Shown here: positions 49,168 through 56,923 of the stretch, in pieces
Numbering within the stretch: the stretch's first letter is position 1
How the letters are laid out: every line of letters starts with the position of its first letter
Assembly: GCA_964637835.1 (NCBI GenBank)
Contig: CAZWYF010000005.1
Location: 92,869 to 156,868, forward strand
Direction of reading: 5' to 3'
DNA: 64,000 bases
Source of the DNA: Glo-17 sp964637835
Lineage (GTDB): Bacteria > Krumholzibacteriota > Krumholzibacteriia > LZORAL124-64-63
The notes under the pieces: generated by a model
The model's database searches: none
The model's input: the letters and a program-made list of their open reading frames with translations, nothing else
What the model was told of the DNA's origin: nothing
Translations under genes and position numbers: made by a program

Positions 49168-50412
49168 CTACCAGCGCCGCGGCCGGTCCTCCACCACACG
49201 GAACGTGTCGCGGGCGATGAGCAGCTCCTCGTCGGTGGGGATCACGTAGACCGGCAGGGGACACCCCTCGCGGGTGATGCGCCCTTCCTCGCCGCGCAGG
49301 TTCTCGTTGGCCTGCTCGTCCAGCTCGACGCCCAGGTGCTCGAGACCTTGCAGGATCTGCGCGCGTACCGGCACGGCGTTCTCGCCGATGCCACCGGTCA
49401 TCACGATGGCGTCGAAGGCGCCGTGCTTGGCCAGGTAGGCGCCGATGTAGGCCTTGACCCGCTGGCAGAAGATGGCGATGGCCAGGCGGGCGCGGCGGTC
49501 GTCGTTCTCGGTGGCCTCCTCGAGCAGCTCGCGCATGTCGCTGGTCAGGCCGCTGAGCCCGAGCAGGCCCGACCGCTTGTTCAGCAGCGTGTCCATCTCG
49601 TGGATGTCCAGGCCTTCCTTGTGCATGAGGAACTCGATGATCTGCGGGTCGAGGTCGCCCGACCGCGTGCCCATGACCAGTCCCTCGAGCGGCGTGAAGC
49701 CCATGGAGGTGTCCACCGACTGTCCGCCGCGGATGGCGCAGGCGCTCGCGCCATTGCCCAGGTGCAGGCTGATGAGATCGAGTTGCTCGCGCTCCAGGCC
49801 GTGTCGAAGCCGGTAGCGGTACGAGACGTAACGGTGCGAGGTACCATGGAAGCCGTAGCGCCGGATCTTGTAGCGGCGGTAGTACTGATACGGGATGGCG
49901 TAAAGGTAGCTCTCCTCGGGCATGGTCGAGTGGAAGGCGGTGTCGAAGACCGCCACCTGCGGCACCGCGCCGCCCAGCAGCTCGATGGCGCTGCGGATGC
50001 CCAGCAGGTTGGCCGGGTTGTGCAGGGGCGCGAGTTCGAAGCAGTCCTCGATGCCGGCGAGCACCTCCTCGTCGATGCTCACCGACCGCTGGAACCGCTC
50101 GCCGCCGTGCACCACGCGATGGCCCACGGCGTGGATGTCGCCGAGCTTGCGGATCGAGGCGATGCCGCTGTCGTCGCTGATCAGCCAGCGCAGCACCAGG
50201 TCGATGGCCGCACGATGGTCGCGTACGGACTCGGCGTGCCGGCGCTTGCGGCCGTCCTCGGTCTGCCAGGTGATCACCCCGTGACTGCCGATGCGCTCGA
50301 CGATCCCGCGGGCGAGCTTGCGGTCGTCGTCGGCGGCGATGCGCTCGGCATCGGTCTCGACGAGCTGGAACTTCAACGATGACGAGCCGCAGTTGAGCAC
50401 CAGGATGTTCAT
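49168..50412 (-). CDS. ackA: Acetate kinase
   Basis: A 414-residue ASKHA-fold kinase that interconverts acetate + ATP and acetyl phosphate + ADP. N-C-G-S-S-S-L-K at 7-14 is the phosphate-binding start. G-H-R-V-V-H-G-G, F-D-T-A-F-H, Y-G-F-H-G-T-S-H, H-L-G-N-G-A-S, D-T-S-M-G-F-T-P-L-E-G and T-G-G-I-G-E-N are all intact. I chose ATG 50412: AGGAGG is 7 nt upstream, and the in-frame GTG three codons earlier overlaps that SD. No phosphotransacetylase is adjacent. Confidence 0.97.
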   Translation of the reverse strand: MNILVLNCGSSSLKFQLVETDAERIAADDDRKLARGIVERIGSHGVITWQTEDGRKRRHAESVRDHRAAIDLVLRWLISDDSGIASIRKLGDIHAVGHRVVHGGERFQRSVSIDEEVLAGIEDCFELAPLHNPANLLGIRSAIELLGGAVPQVAVFDTAFHSTMPEESYLYAIPYQYYRRYKIRRYGFHGTSHRYVSYRYRLRHGLEREQLDLISLHLGNGASACAIRGGQSVDTSMGFTPLEGLVMGTRSGDLDPQIIEFLMHKEGLDIHEMDTLLNKRSGLLGLSGLTSDMRELLEEATENDDRRARLAIAIFCQRVKAYIGAYLAKHGAFDAIVMTGGIGENAVPVRAQILQGLEHLGVELDEQANENLRGEEGRITREGCPLPVYVIPTDEELLIARDTFRVVEDRPRRW

Positions 50413-50487
50413 GGTGGGCACCTCCTGGCGTCACGGTAACGCCGACCGGCCGGAGGGCAAGGCGGCCGGCTGGCCGGGCGCCGCCCC

Positions 50488-50904
50488 TCATCCGTCCACG
50501 CCCCAGAGCGCGCCGGTGGCCAGCTCCAGGCTGTTGCCGGCCGGGTCGCGGAAATAGAGCGACCAGCCGCCGCCGGGCCAGTCCACCTCCGACTCCAGCT
50601 CCACGCCCTGGTCGGCGAGGTGCGCCCGCCAGCGGTCGCGGCTGTCCGGCGCCACGCGCAGGGCGGCGTGGCCGGGGCCGTGGGCGCCGTGGGTGGGGAT
50701 GGGGGCGCCGCCGACCTCGGCGCCAGGGCGCGCGGTCTGCTCCGGCCGGAAGAGCAGCAGCACCGCCGACCCGCAGCGGAAGAACACGTGGCGCTCGGGG
50801 TCGGTGGCGATGCTCTGCAGGCCGAGGACCTGGCCGTAGAAGCGGGCGGCGGCGGCGAGGTCGTCCACGTAGAGGCAGGTCTCGAGGATGGCGTCCGGTC
50901 GCAT
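50488..50904 (-). CDS. VOC-family (glyoxalase/dioxygenase-like) protein
   Basis: A 138-residue protein with two beta-alpha-beta-beta-beta units. C-L-Y-V-D-D-L-A-A-A-A-R-F-Y opens the first; G-H-A-A-L-R-V and Y-F-R-D-P-A-G-N-S-L-E-L make the second, with the usual metal-site Glu/His positions. Such proteins are metal-dependent lyases, dioxygenases or antibiotic-binding proteins. The substrate is unknown. Confidence 0.88.
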   Translation of the reverse strand: MRPDAILETCLYVDDLAAAARFYGQVLGLQSIATDPERHVFFRCGSAVLLLFRPEQTARPGAEVGGAPIPTHGAHGPGHAALRVAPDSRDRWRAHLADQGVELESEVDWPGGGWSLYFRDPAGNSLELATGALWGVDG

Positions 50905-51103
50905 GGCGGCAGGCCTTTCGCTGGGGCTACCCCGACAGGGTTAGCGCCGCGGCCGGCCGGACGCCACGCGGGGGCTCACTCCAGGCGCTGGTCGATGGTC
51001 GCCACCTCCGGGCGCTGTTCCGGCCCTGATCGGCGGTGGGGGCGAACCGCGGCAGGAGCGATCCGCCGCCGGGGCGGGCGGCGCCAGGGAGCGAACCGCC
51101 GCC

Positions 51104-51132
51104 TGGAACGGCCGGCGGGCCTGCGGTAGGAT
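51104..51132 (+). promoter_or_regulatory. Putative promoter for the DUF985 gene
   Basis: TGGAAC at 51104-51109, 17-nt spacer, TAGGAT at 51127-51132, about 50 bp before GTG 51182. Confidence 0.45.
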
Positions 51133-51181
51133 GGGAGGATCCGTCCTGGCGGCTGCGTCGTTCCCCGTCCGGAGGTTCCGC

Positions 51182-51664
51182 GTGTCCCGATCGTCGCCTG
51201 CCACCCTCCGCCGCCACATCGAGCGTCTCGGCCTCGTGCCCCATCCGGAAGGCGGCTGGTACCGCGAGATCTGGCGGGCCGAGGGCCGGGTGGATTCCCC
51301 GCTCGGCTCCCGCCCGGCGGCCACTTGCATCCTCTTCCTGCTCGGCGGCGGCGCCGTCTCCCGCCTGCACCGGCTGGCGCAGGACGAGATCTGGTGCCAT
51401 CACGATGGCCCGGGGCTGGACCTGCACGTCTTCGATCCCGGAGACGGCCGCCACCAGGTGCACGCGCTCGGACGCTCTGTTCTCGGCCCCGCCGTGGTCC
51501 CGGCCGGAGCCTGGATGGGTGCCGAGGCGCCGGCGGGATGGGGCCTGGTCAGCTGCGTCTGCGCGCCCGGGTTCGACTTCTCGGATCTGCATTTCGCACA
51601 AGAAGATGACATGAGGAGGTGGTCCGAGGACCACGAGCTGGTCCTGCGGCGCCTCATGGCCTGA
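51182..51664 (+). CDS. Cupin DUF985 protein
   Basis: A 160-residue single-cupin protein of the DUF985 type. H-P-E-G-G-W-Y-R-E near residue 22 and the cupin strands I-L-F-L-L-G-G-G, S-R-L-H-R-L-A-Q-D-E-I-W and F-D-F-S-D-L-H-F are typical. A small-molecule or sugar-related role has been proposed for the family; no reaction is proven. GTG 51182 has GGAGG 6 nt upstream. Confidence 0.88.
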   Translation: MSRSSPATLRRHIERLGLVPHPEGGWYREIWRAEGRVDSPLGSRPAATCILFLLGGGAVSRLHRLAQDEIWCHHDGPGLDLHVFDPGDGRHQVHALGRSVLGPAVVPAGAWMGAEAPAGWGLVSCVCAPGFDFSDLHFAQEDDMRRWSEDHELVLRRLMA

Positions 51665-51786
51665 TCCGGCCCCGTCCGGCCGTCCCCGGCGGTTCGTGGG
51701 TGAAAAAGGACGGAAAAGTTCATGAAATCGGTTATCCTGTCGAGGTTCTCGGAAACGCCCACCACCGCACCGGGAGACGCTCGATC

Positions 51787-53454
51787 TTGCGCATCTGCAT
51801 CCCCAGGGAATCCCACCCCGGCGAGCGCCGGGTGGCCGCCACCCCCGATTCCACCGTCCAGTTGATCAGGCTCGGCCACGAGGTGGTGGTCGAGTCGGGG
51901 GCCGGCCAGGCCGCCGACTTCCCCGACCAGGCGTACCGCAAGGCCGGCGCCCGCATCGAATCCGACGACCAGACCGTCTGGAGCACCGCCGACGTGGTGC
52001 TCTGCGTGCGACCGCCCACCGACCAGCAGGTCGGGTGGCTGCGGACGGGGGTCCTCCTGGTGGGCTACCTGCAGCCAGCCGTCGATGCCGATCGCCTGCA
52101 GCGGCTGGCGTCCGCCGGCGTGACCGCCGTGGCCATGGAGGCCGTCCCTCGCATCACCCGCGCCCAGTCCCTGGACGCCCTGAGCGCCATGGCCAACATC
52201 GCCGGCTACCGCGCGGTACTGGAGGCGGCCGGCGAGTTCGGACGCTTCTTCGGGGGTCAGATGACCGCTGCCGGGCGCCTGGCCCCGGCCAAGGTGCTGG
52301 TGATCGGCGCCGGCGTGGCCGGCCTGGCCGCCGTGGGCGCCGCCCGCAGCCTGGGCGCCGTGGTCCGGGCCTTCGATACGCGCGAGGCCTGCCGCGAGCA
52401 GGTCCAGAGCCTGGGCGGCGAGTACCTCACCGTGGAGATCGAGGAGTCCGGGGAGGGTTCCGGCGGGTATGCGAAGGAGATGAGCCAGGCGTTCATCGAG
52501 GCCGAGTACGCGCTCTTCCGCGAGCAGGCCCGGGAGGTGGACGTGGTGATCACCACGGCCCTGATCCCGGGCAAGCCGGCGCCGCGGCTGTGGCTGCGGG
52601 ACATGGTGCAGGTGATGCCGAACGGCGCGGTGGTGGTGGACCTGGCCGCCGAGCAGGGCGGCAACTGCGAGCTCACCGTCCCGGGCGAGAAGACGGTCAC
52701 CGAGGAGGGCGTCACCATCCTCGGCTACACCGACCTGCCCAGCCGCATGGCCGACACCGCGAGCACGCTCTACGCCAACGTCCTGGTCAACACCATCAAG
52801 CACCTCGGCGGCCAGGACGTCGCCATCGACATGGACGACGAGGTCACCCGGGGCATGACCGTCGCCCACGCGGGGTCGGTCACCTGGCCGCCGCCGTCGC
52901 CGCCCGCGCCCGCGGCCCCGCCCCCGCCGGCGGAGACGGAGGCCGCGGAGACCACCGACGCCGCGGCGAAGACCACCGGGGCAGCCACCGGGCCGGCCGC
53001 CGCCCGGGAGGCGCCCCGGCCGGCGAGCGCCGATCGCTCCACCGGCAGCATCGTGACCGCGGTGATCGGCCTGCTGCTGGCCGCCACCTGGGTCTACCTG
53101 CGCTGGCAGCATGGCGGCGACGGCGATGCCACCGGCGCGGAGGCCCAGGCCTTCGTCCAGCACCTGACGGTGTTCGTCATGGCGTGCTTCGTGGGCTGGC
53201 ACGTGATCTGGAACGTGACGCCGGCCCTGCACACGCCGCTCATGGCCGTCACCAACGCCATCAGCGGGATCATCATCCTCGGCGGCCTGCAGCAGGGCGG
53301 CCGGCCGCTGCAGCAGGCCGACGGCTCGCTCGAGCCGGTGGCCGTCTTCGGCCTGGCGGCCATCCTGCTGGCCATGATCAACGTGGCCGGCGGCTTCCTG
53401 GTGACCCAGCGCATGCTGCGCATGTTCCGCAAGGACGCGGGGGGTGCGCGATGA
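51787..53454 (+). CDS. pntA: NAD(P) transhydrogenase alpha subunit
   Basis: A 555-residue subunit of the proton-translocating transhydrogenase that couples NADH-to-NADPH hydride transfer to proton flow. The NAD domain has R-I-C-I-P-R-E-S-H-P-G-E-R-R and the loop G-A-G-V-A-G-L-A-A. A Pro/Ala/Glu-rich linker (about 375-420) joins it to a membrane segment with about four helices, as in E. coli-type PntA where both parts are fused. TTG 51787 is used because no in-frame ATG/GTG gives the conserved start and GGGAG lies upstream. Overlaps pntB by 4 nt. Confidence 0.94.
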   Translation: MRICIPRESHPGERRVAATPDSTVQLIRLGHEVVVESGAGQAADFPDQAYRKAGARIESDDQTVWSTADVVLCVRPPTDQQVGWLRTGVLLVGYLQPAVDADRLQRLASAGVTAVAMEAVPRITRAQSLDALSAMANIAGYRAVLEAAGEFGRFFGGQMTAAGRLAPAKVLVIGAGVAGLAAVGAARSLGAVVRAFDTREACREQVQSLGGEYLTVEIEESGEGSGGYAKEMSQAFIEAEYALFREQAREVDVVITTALIPGKPAPRLWLRDMVQVMPNGAVVVDLAAEQGGNCELTVPGEKTVTEEGVTILGYTDLPSRMADTASTLYANVLVNTIKHLGGQDVAIDMDDEVTRGMTVAHAGSVTWPPPSPPAPAAPPPPAETEAAETTDAAAKTTGAATGPAAAREAPRPASADRSTGSIVTAVIGLLLAATWVYLRWQHGGDGDATGAEAQAFVQHLTVFVMACFVGWHVIWNVTPALHTPLMAVTNAISGIIILGGLQQGGRPLQQADGSLEPVAVFGLAAILLAMINVAGGFLVTQRMLRMFRKDAGGAR

Positions 53455-54848
53455 ACCAGGTCCTGCTCTCCATCCCCTATCTCGCCGCCAGCGTCCTGTT
53501 CATCCTCAGCCTCAAGGGCCTGGCCAGCCAGCAGACCGCCCGCCGCGGCAACCTGCTGGGCATGATCGGCATGGGCATCGCCCTGGTGGCCACCCTCAGC
53601 GCCGCCGGCGTCGATCCCACCAGCCGCATGGTGGTGGTGATCGCCATGTGCGTGGGCGCGGCCATCGGCGTGGCCATGGCCCTGCGCGTGGCCATGACCG
53701 CCATGCCGGAGATGGTGGCCCTGCTGCACAGCTTCGTGGGGGCGGCCGCCGTCCTGGTGGGCTTCGGCAGCTGGTTCGGCGATCATGGCGCCACCACCAT
53801 CGGCCAGGTGATCCACCTGGTGGAGATCGCCATCGCGGTGTGGATCGGGGCGATCACCTTCACCGGCTCGGTGGTGGCCTTCCTCAAGCTCCGCGGCTCG
53901 GTGTCGGGCAAGCCCCTGCTGCTGCCCGGCCGGCACTGGCTGAACCTCGCGGCGGTGATCGCCAGCCTGGTGCTGGTGGTGCTCTTCGTCTCGCACGCGG
54001 CCGGCGATCCCCTGGTCCTGCTGATCCTCATGACGGTGATCGCGCTGTGGCTGGGCGCCCACCTGGTCCTGGCCATCGGCGGCGCCGACATGCCGGTGGT
54101 GGTCTCGCTGCTCAACAGCTACAGCGGCTGGACCGCCGCGGCGGCGGGCTTCATGCTGGCCAACGACGCCCTGATCGTCACCGGCGCGCTGGTGGGCAGC
54201 AGCGGCGCCATCCTCAGCTACATCATGTGCCGGGCCATGAACCGCAGCATCTGGAACGTGGTCTTCGGCGGCTTCGGCGCCACCGCCGCCGCCAAGGCGA
54301 CCGGCGCCGAGGACGAGGCCGGCGAGGTCCAGGAGACCAGCGTGGGGGAGACCGCCCGGGAGCTGCTCGACGCGCAGAGCGTGATCATCGTCCCGGGCTA
54401 CGGCATGGCCGTCGCCCGCGCGCAGCATGCCGTGCGCGAGGTCACCGAGATCCTGCGCCGCCGGGACGTCCGCGTGCGCTTCGCCATCCACCCGGTGGCC
54501 GGGCGGCTGCCCGGGCACATGAACGTCCTGCTCGCCGAGGCGGACGTGCCCTACGACATCGTCGAGGAGATGGACGACATCAACCAGGACTTCCCCGACA
54601 CCGACGTGGTCCTGGTGATCGGCGCCAACGACATCGTCAATCCCAGCGCCCAGACCGACCCCCAGAGCCCCATCGCCGGCATGCCGGTGCTCGAGGCCTG
54701 GAAGGCGGCGCGGACCATCATGCTCAAGCGCGGCCGCGCCGCGGGCTACGCCGGCGTGGACAACCCGCTGTTCTACCACGAGAACACGCGCATGCTCTTC
54801 GGCGACGCGCACCAGACCATGACCGCGCTGGTCAGGGAGCTGGGCTAG
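53451..54848 (+). CDS. pntB: NAD(P) transhydrogenase beta subunit
   Basis: A 465-residue membrane subunit. Nine or so N-terminal helices include M-P-E-M-V-A-L-L-H-S-F-V-G-A-A-A and V-V-V-S-L-L-N-S-Y-S-G-W-T-A-A-A-A-G-F. The C-terminal NADP-binding domain has I-V-P-G-Y-G-M-A-V-A-R-A-Q-H and I-H-P-V-A-G-R-L-P-G-H-M-N-V-L-L-A-E-A. Together with PntA this is a complete enzyme that would keep NADPH supplied. The NADPH-forming isocitrate dehydrogenase is 7.5 kb away. Confidence 0.96.
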   Translation: MNQVLLSIPYLAASVLFILSLKGLASQQTARRGNLLGMIGMGIALVATLSAAGVDPTSRMVVVIAMCVGAAIGVAMALRVAMTAMPEMVALLHSFVGAAAVLVGFGSWFGDHGATTIGQVIHLVEIAIAVWIGAITFTGSVVAFLKLRGSVSGKPLLLPGRHWLNLAAVIASLVLVVLFVSHAAGDPLVLLILMTVIALWLGAHLVLAIGGADMPVVVSLLNSYSGWTAAAAGFMLANDALIVTGALVGSSGAILSYIMCRAMNRSIWNVVFGGFGATAAAKATGAEDEAGEVQETSVGETARELLDAQSVIIVPGYGMAVARAQHAVREVTEILRRRDVRVRFAIHPVAGRLPGHMNVLLAEADVPYDIVEEMDDINQDFPDTDVVLVIGANDIVNPSAQTDPQSPIAGMPVLEAWKAARTIMLKRGRAAGYAGVDNPLFYHENTRMLFGDAHQTMTALVRELG

Positions 54849-54875
54849 CGGCGCGCCCGGTCCGCCGGGTCCGTG

Positions 54876-55604
54876 CTAGGTGGCGGTCCGCAGCGTCGAG
54901 CGGCCGCCGTCGACGCCCAGGACCTGGCCGGTCATCCAGCTCGCGTCGGCCGACAGCAGGTAGGCCGCCGCGGCGGCGATGTCGTCCGGGGTGCCCAGCC
55001 GTCGCAGCGGATGGGCCCTGGCCAGCGCCTCGGCCATGCTCTCGTTGCGCAGCAGTCCCGCGGCCAGCGGCGTCCCGGTGAGCGAGGGCGCCACGGCGTT
55101 GACGCGGATGGTCGGGGCCAGCTCGGTGGCCAGCGACAGCACCAGGCCCTCCACCGCGCCCTTGGCCATGCCCACCGAGGCGTGGAAGGTGAATCCCTGC
55201 CGGGCGGCCACGCTGGAGAACAGCACCACCGCCGGACCGTCGGTGCTCTTCTTGAGCGCCGTCAGCGCGGCCTGCACCGCCAGGGCGGCGCCCAGGGCGT
55301 TGAGCTGGAAGTCGGCGAGGAACTGGTCGCGCTTCAGGCGCTGCAGGCCGCCCAGGTTGATGGTGCCCACGGCGTAGACCAGACCGTCGCACTGCCCATC
55401 GGCGTCCTCCATGACGCGGGCGAAGAGGTCGGGGTCGGTGACGTCGCCGGCGGTGGCGCGGGCGTCCAGCTCGGTGGCCAGGGCGGCCAGGCGTTCCTCG
55501 TCGCGGGCCACCAGGTGGAGCTGGTCGCCCTGCGCGTGGAGGCGGCGGGCCAGGGCGGAGCCGATGCCGCCGGTGCCGCCGTAGATGATGATCCTGCGTC
55601 CCAT
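54876..55604 (-). CDS. SDR-family oxidoreductase lacking the usual Tyr
   Basis: A 242-residue classical-size SDR. The nucleotide loop is G-G-T-G-G-I-G-S-A-L at 9-18 and the later D-V-T-D and N-x-L-G strands fit. The active-site segment reads F-S-S-V-A-A-R-Q-G-F-T-F-H-A-S-V-G-M-A-K-G-A-V-E-G: the catalytic Ser and Lys are there, but Val stands where Tyr of Y-x-x-x-K belongs. Related SDRs share this H-A-S-V form, so it is probably a divergent active or regulatory subfamily and not an error. Converges with pntB. Confidence 0.88.
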   Translation of the reverse strand: MGRRIIIYGGTGGIGSALARRLHAQGDQLHLVARDEERLAALATELDARATAGDVTDPDLFARVMEDADGQCDGLVYAVGTINLGGLQRLKRDQFLADFQLNALGAALAVQAALTALKKSTDGPAVVLFSSVAARQGFTFHASVGMAKGAVEGLVLSLATELAPTIRVNAVAPSLTGTPLAAGLLRNESMAEALARAHPLRRLGTPDDIAAAAAYLLSADASWMTGQVLGVDGGRSTLRTAT

Positions 55605-55696
55605 GACGGTGGGCGTGTCCTTCGCTGGTGGCGAGGTCCGCCGACAGCATAGGCACGAACGCGCATGACAGCAGGGGCGCCGCGACGTCGCCTGGC

Positions 55697-56791
55697 TCAG
55701 TGGAACAGCGCCTTGACCTCGGTCAGGGTATGGGCTTCCACGGCGACCGAGATGTTGAACGACAGCCGGTAGGCGAACTCGTGCCCCACGAAGCCGTCCG
55801 GCGGCTGGGACCGCTGGGGGACCACCCCCAGCCACAAGCCGGCGCCCGGTGGCCCCGAGACCGTCAGGATGCCCTCCTGACAGGGACCGATGGGCGCGTA
55901 CTGCACCACCTCCCACCATTCGCAGTTCTGATCGCTGACCGCGTACATGTAGCATGGCTGTTCCGCGTCTCCGACCATCTCGAGCGAGCCGGAGCCATCG
56001 ATGGTCAGGGCGAACCAGTCCGTGTCGCGGGTGGGCTGGTCGTCGGCGTCCAGGTACCAGCCGGACCGCCCCATGAAGGTGGGGCTGGTGATCACCTGGA
56101 AGGGTCCGTCGTCCGGCCCGCTGCAGCCGCTGTTGTGCACGTCCACGTAGCCGTCCATCAGGGGGGGCTCTTCCTCGTCCTGGCTCCCCGGGACGTAGGC
56201 GATCTCGCAGGGCTCCTGCTGAGCGATGGTCAGGACGTAGTCGCCGGCGTCGCCGCCGTACCCGTCGATCACCAGGTAGTAGCGCGTGCCGACGATCAGC
56301 GGCAGATGCTCGATCCTGGAGACGTAGTCCGCATAGAAGTCATCGTTGCAGGCCACCAGCCCCAGGTCCTCGTCGTAGACGTAGATCTTGGTGTCGTAGC
56401 TGGAGCCCAGCATGTCGATGTCCACCACCATGCTCGTCGTGGGATCGAACGAGTACACCACGTCCGGCGAGGTGGAGCCGCTGTAGGGGCAGACCTCGTC
56501 GTAGTCGTCGGCATAGCCGGCCGTGGTGCCCGTCTGCTGGTGGACCGGGAGCGTCAGCGGCGTGGCGGTCAGGATGGTGTCGCCGCCCTGGCGGGGGCCG
56601 GCCGGTTCCCGGGCAGCCGCCGGCGCCGCCGCCGGCGGGGCCTTCGGCGGGCCGTCGGCCGGTGCGCGGGCCGCAGGCGTGAGGGCCGGATCGGCGGCGG
56701 CCGCGGCCGTCGCCAGCGTGGCGAGAACGAGCAGGCCGGCCGCGAGGAGGGCCGGGCTGGTCGAAACGAGCGAACGGGGGCGACAGATCAT
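55697..56791 (-). CDS. Secreted PPC-domain protein
   Basis: A 364-residue exported protein. The signal peptide (M-I-C-R-P-R then a hydrophobic run to A-A-A-A) sets the start at 56791, with GGGAGG upstream. After an Ala/Pro-rich linker, residues about 80-210 form a pre-peptidase C-terminal (PPC) beta-sandwich with D-V-V-Y-S-F, S-S-Y-D-T-K-I-Y-V-Y-D-E-D and Y-Y-L-V-I-D-G-Y-G-G-D-A-G-D-Y. A second beta domain with several Cys residues follows. There is no protease domain, so it is probably a surface binding protein. It is divergent from the ASH-repeat gene. Confidence 0.82.
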   Translation of the reverse strand: MICRPRSLVSTSPALLAAGLLVLATLATAAAAADPALTPAARAPADGPPKAPPAAAPAAAREPAGPRQGGDTILTATPLTLPVHQQTGTTAGYADDYDEVCPYSGSTSPDVVYSFDPTTSMVVDIDMLGSSYDTKIYVYDEDLGLVACNDDFYADYVSRIEHLPLIVGTRYYLVIDGYGGDAGDYVLTIAQQEPCEIAYVPGSQDEEEPPLMDGYVDVHNSGCSGPDDGPFQVITSPTFMGRSGWYLDADDQPTRDTDWFALTIDGSGSLEMVGDAEQPCYMYAVSDQNCEWWEVVQYAPIGPCQEGILTVSGPPGAGLWLGVVPQRSQPPDGFVGHEFAYRLSFNISVAVEAHTLTEVKALFH

Positions 56792-56842
56792 GATGGCATC
56801 CTCCCACGATGAGGCCACCATGATATCACGAATTCAGCGCCA

Positions 56843-56871
56843 TTGATCGCCAAATCTCCATGTGCGATAAT
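56843..56871 (+). promoter_or_regulatory. Strong promoter candidate for the ASH-repeat protein
   Basis: TTGATC at 56843-56848, 17-nt spacer and GATAAT at 56866-56871, about 53 bp before ATG 56924. The clearest sigma70-like pair in the window. Confidence 0.65.
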
Positions 56872-56923
56872 CATGGCTGCGCCGGCAACCCCGCCGGGCG
56901 CCGTTTTCCGGGGGGAGACATCC

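Noticed and set aside
56843..56923. TTG start upstream of the ASH gene signal peptide
   Set aside because: That TTG is the -35 box of the promoter; ATG 56924 has the SD and signal peptide.
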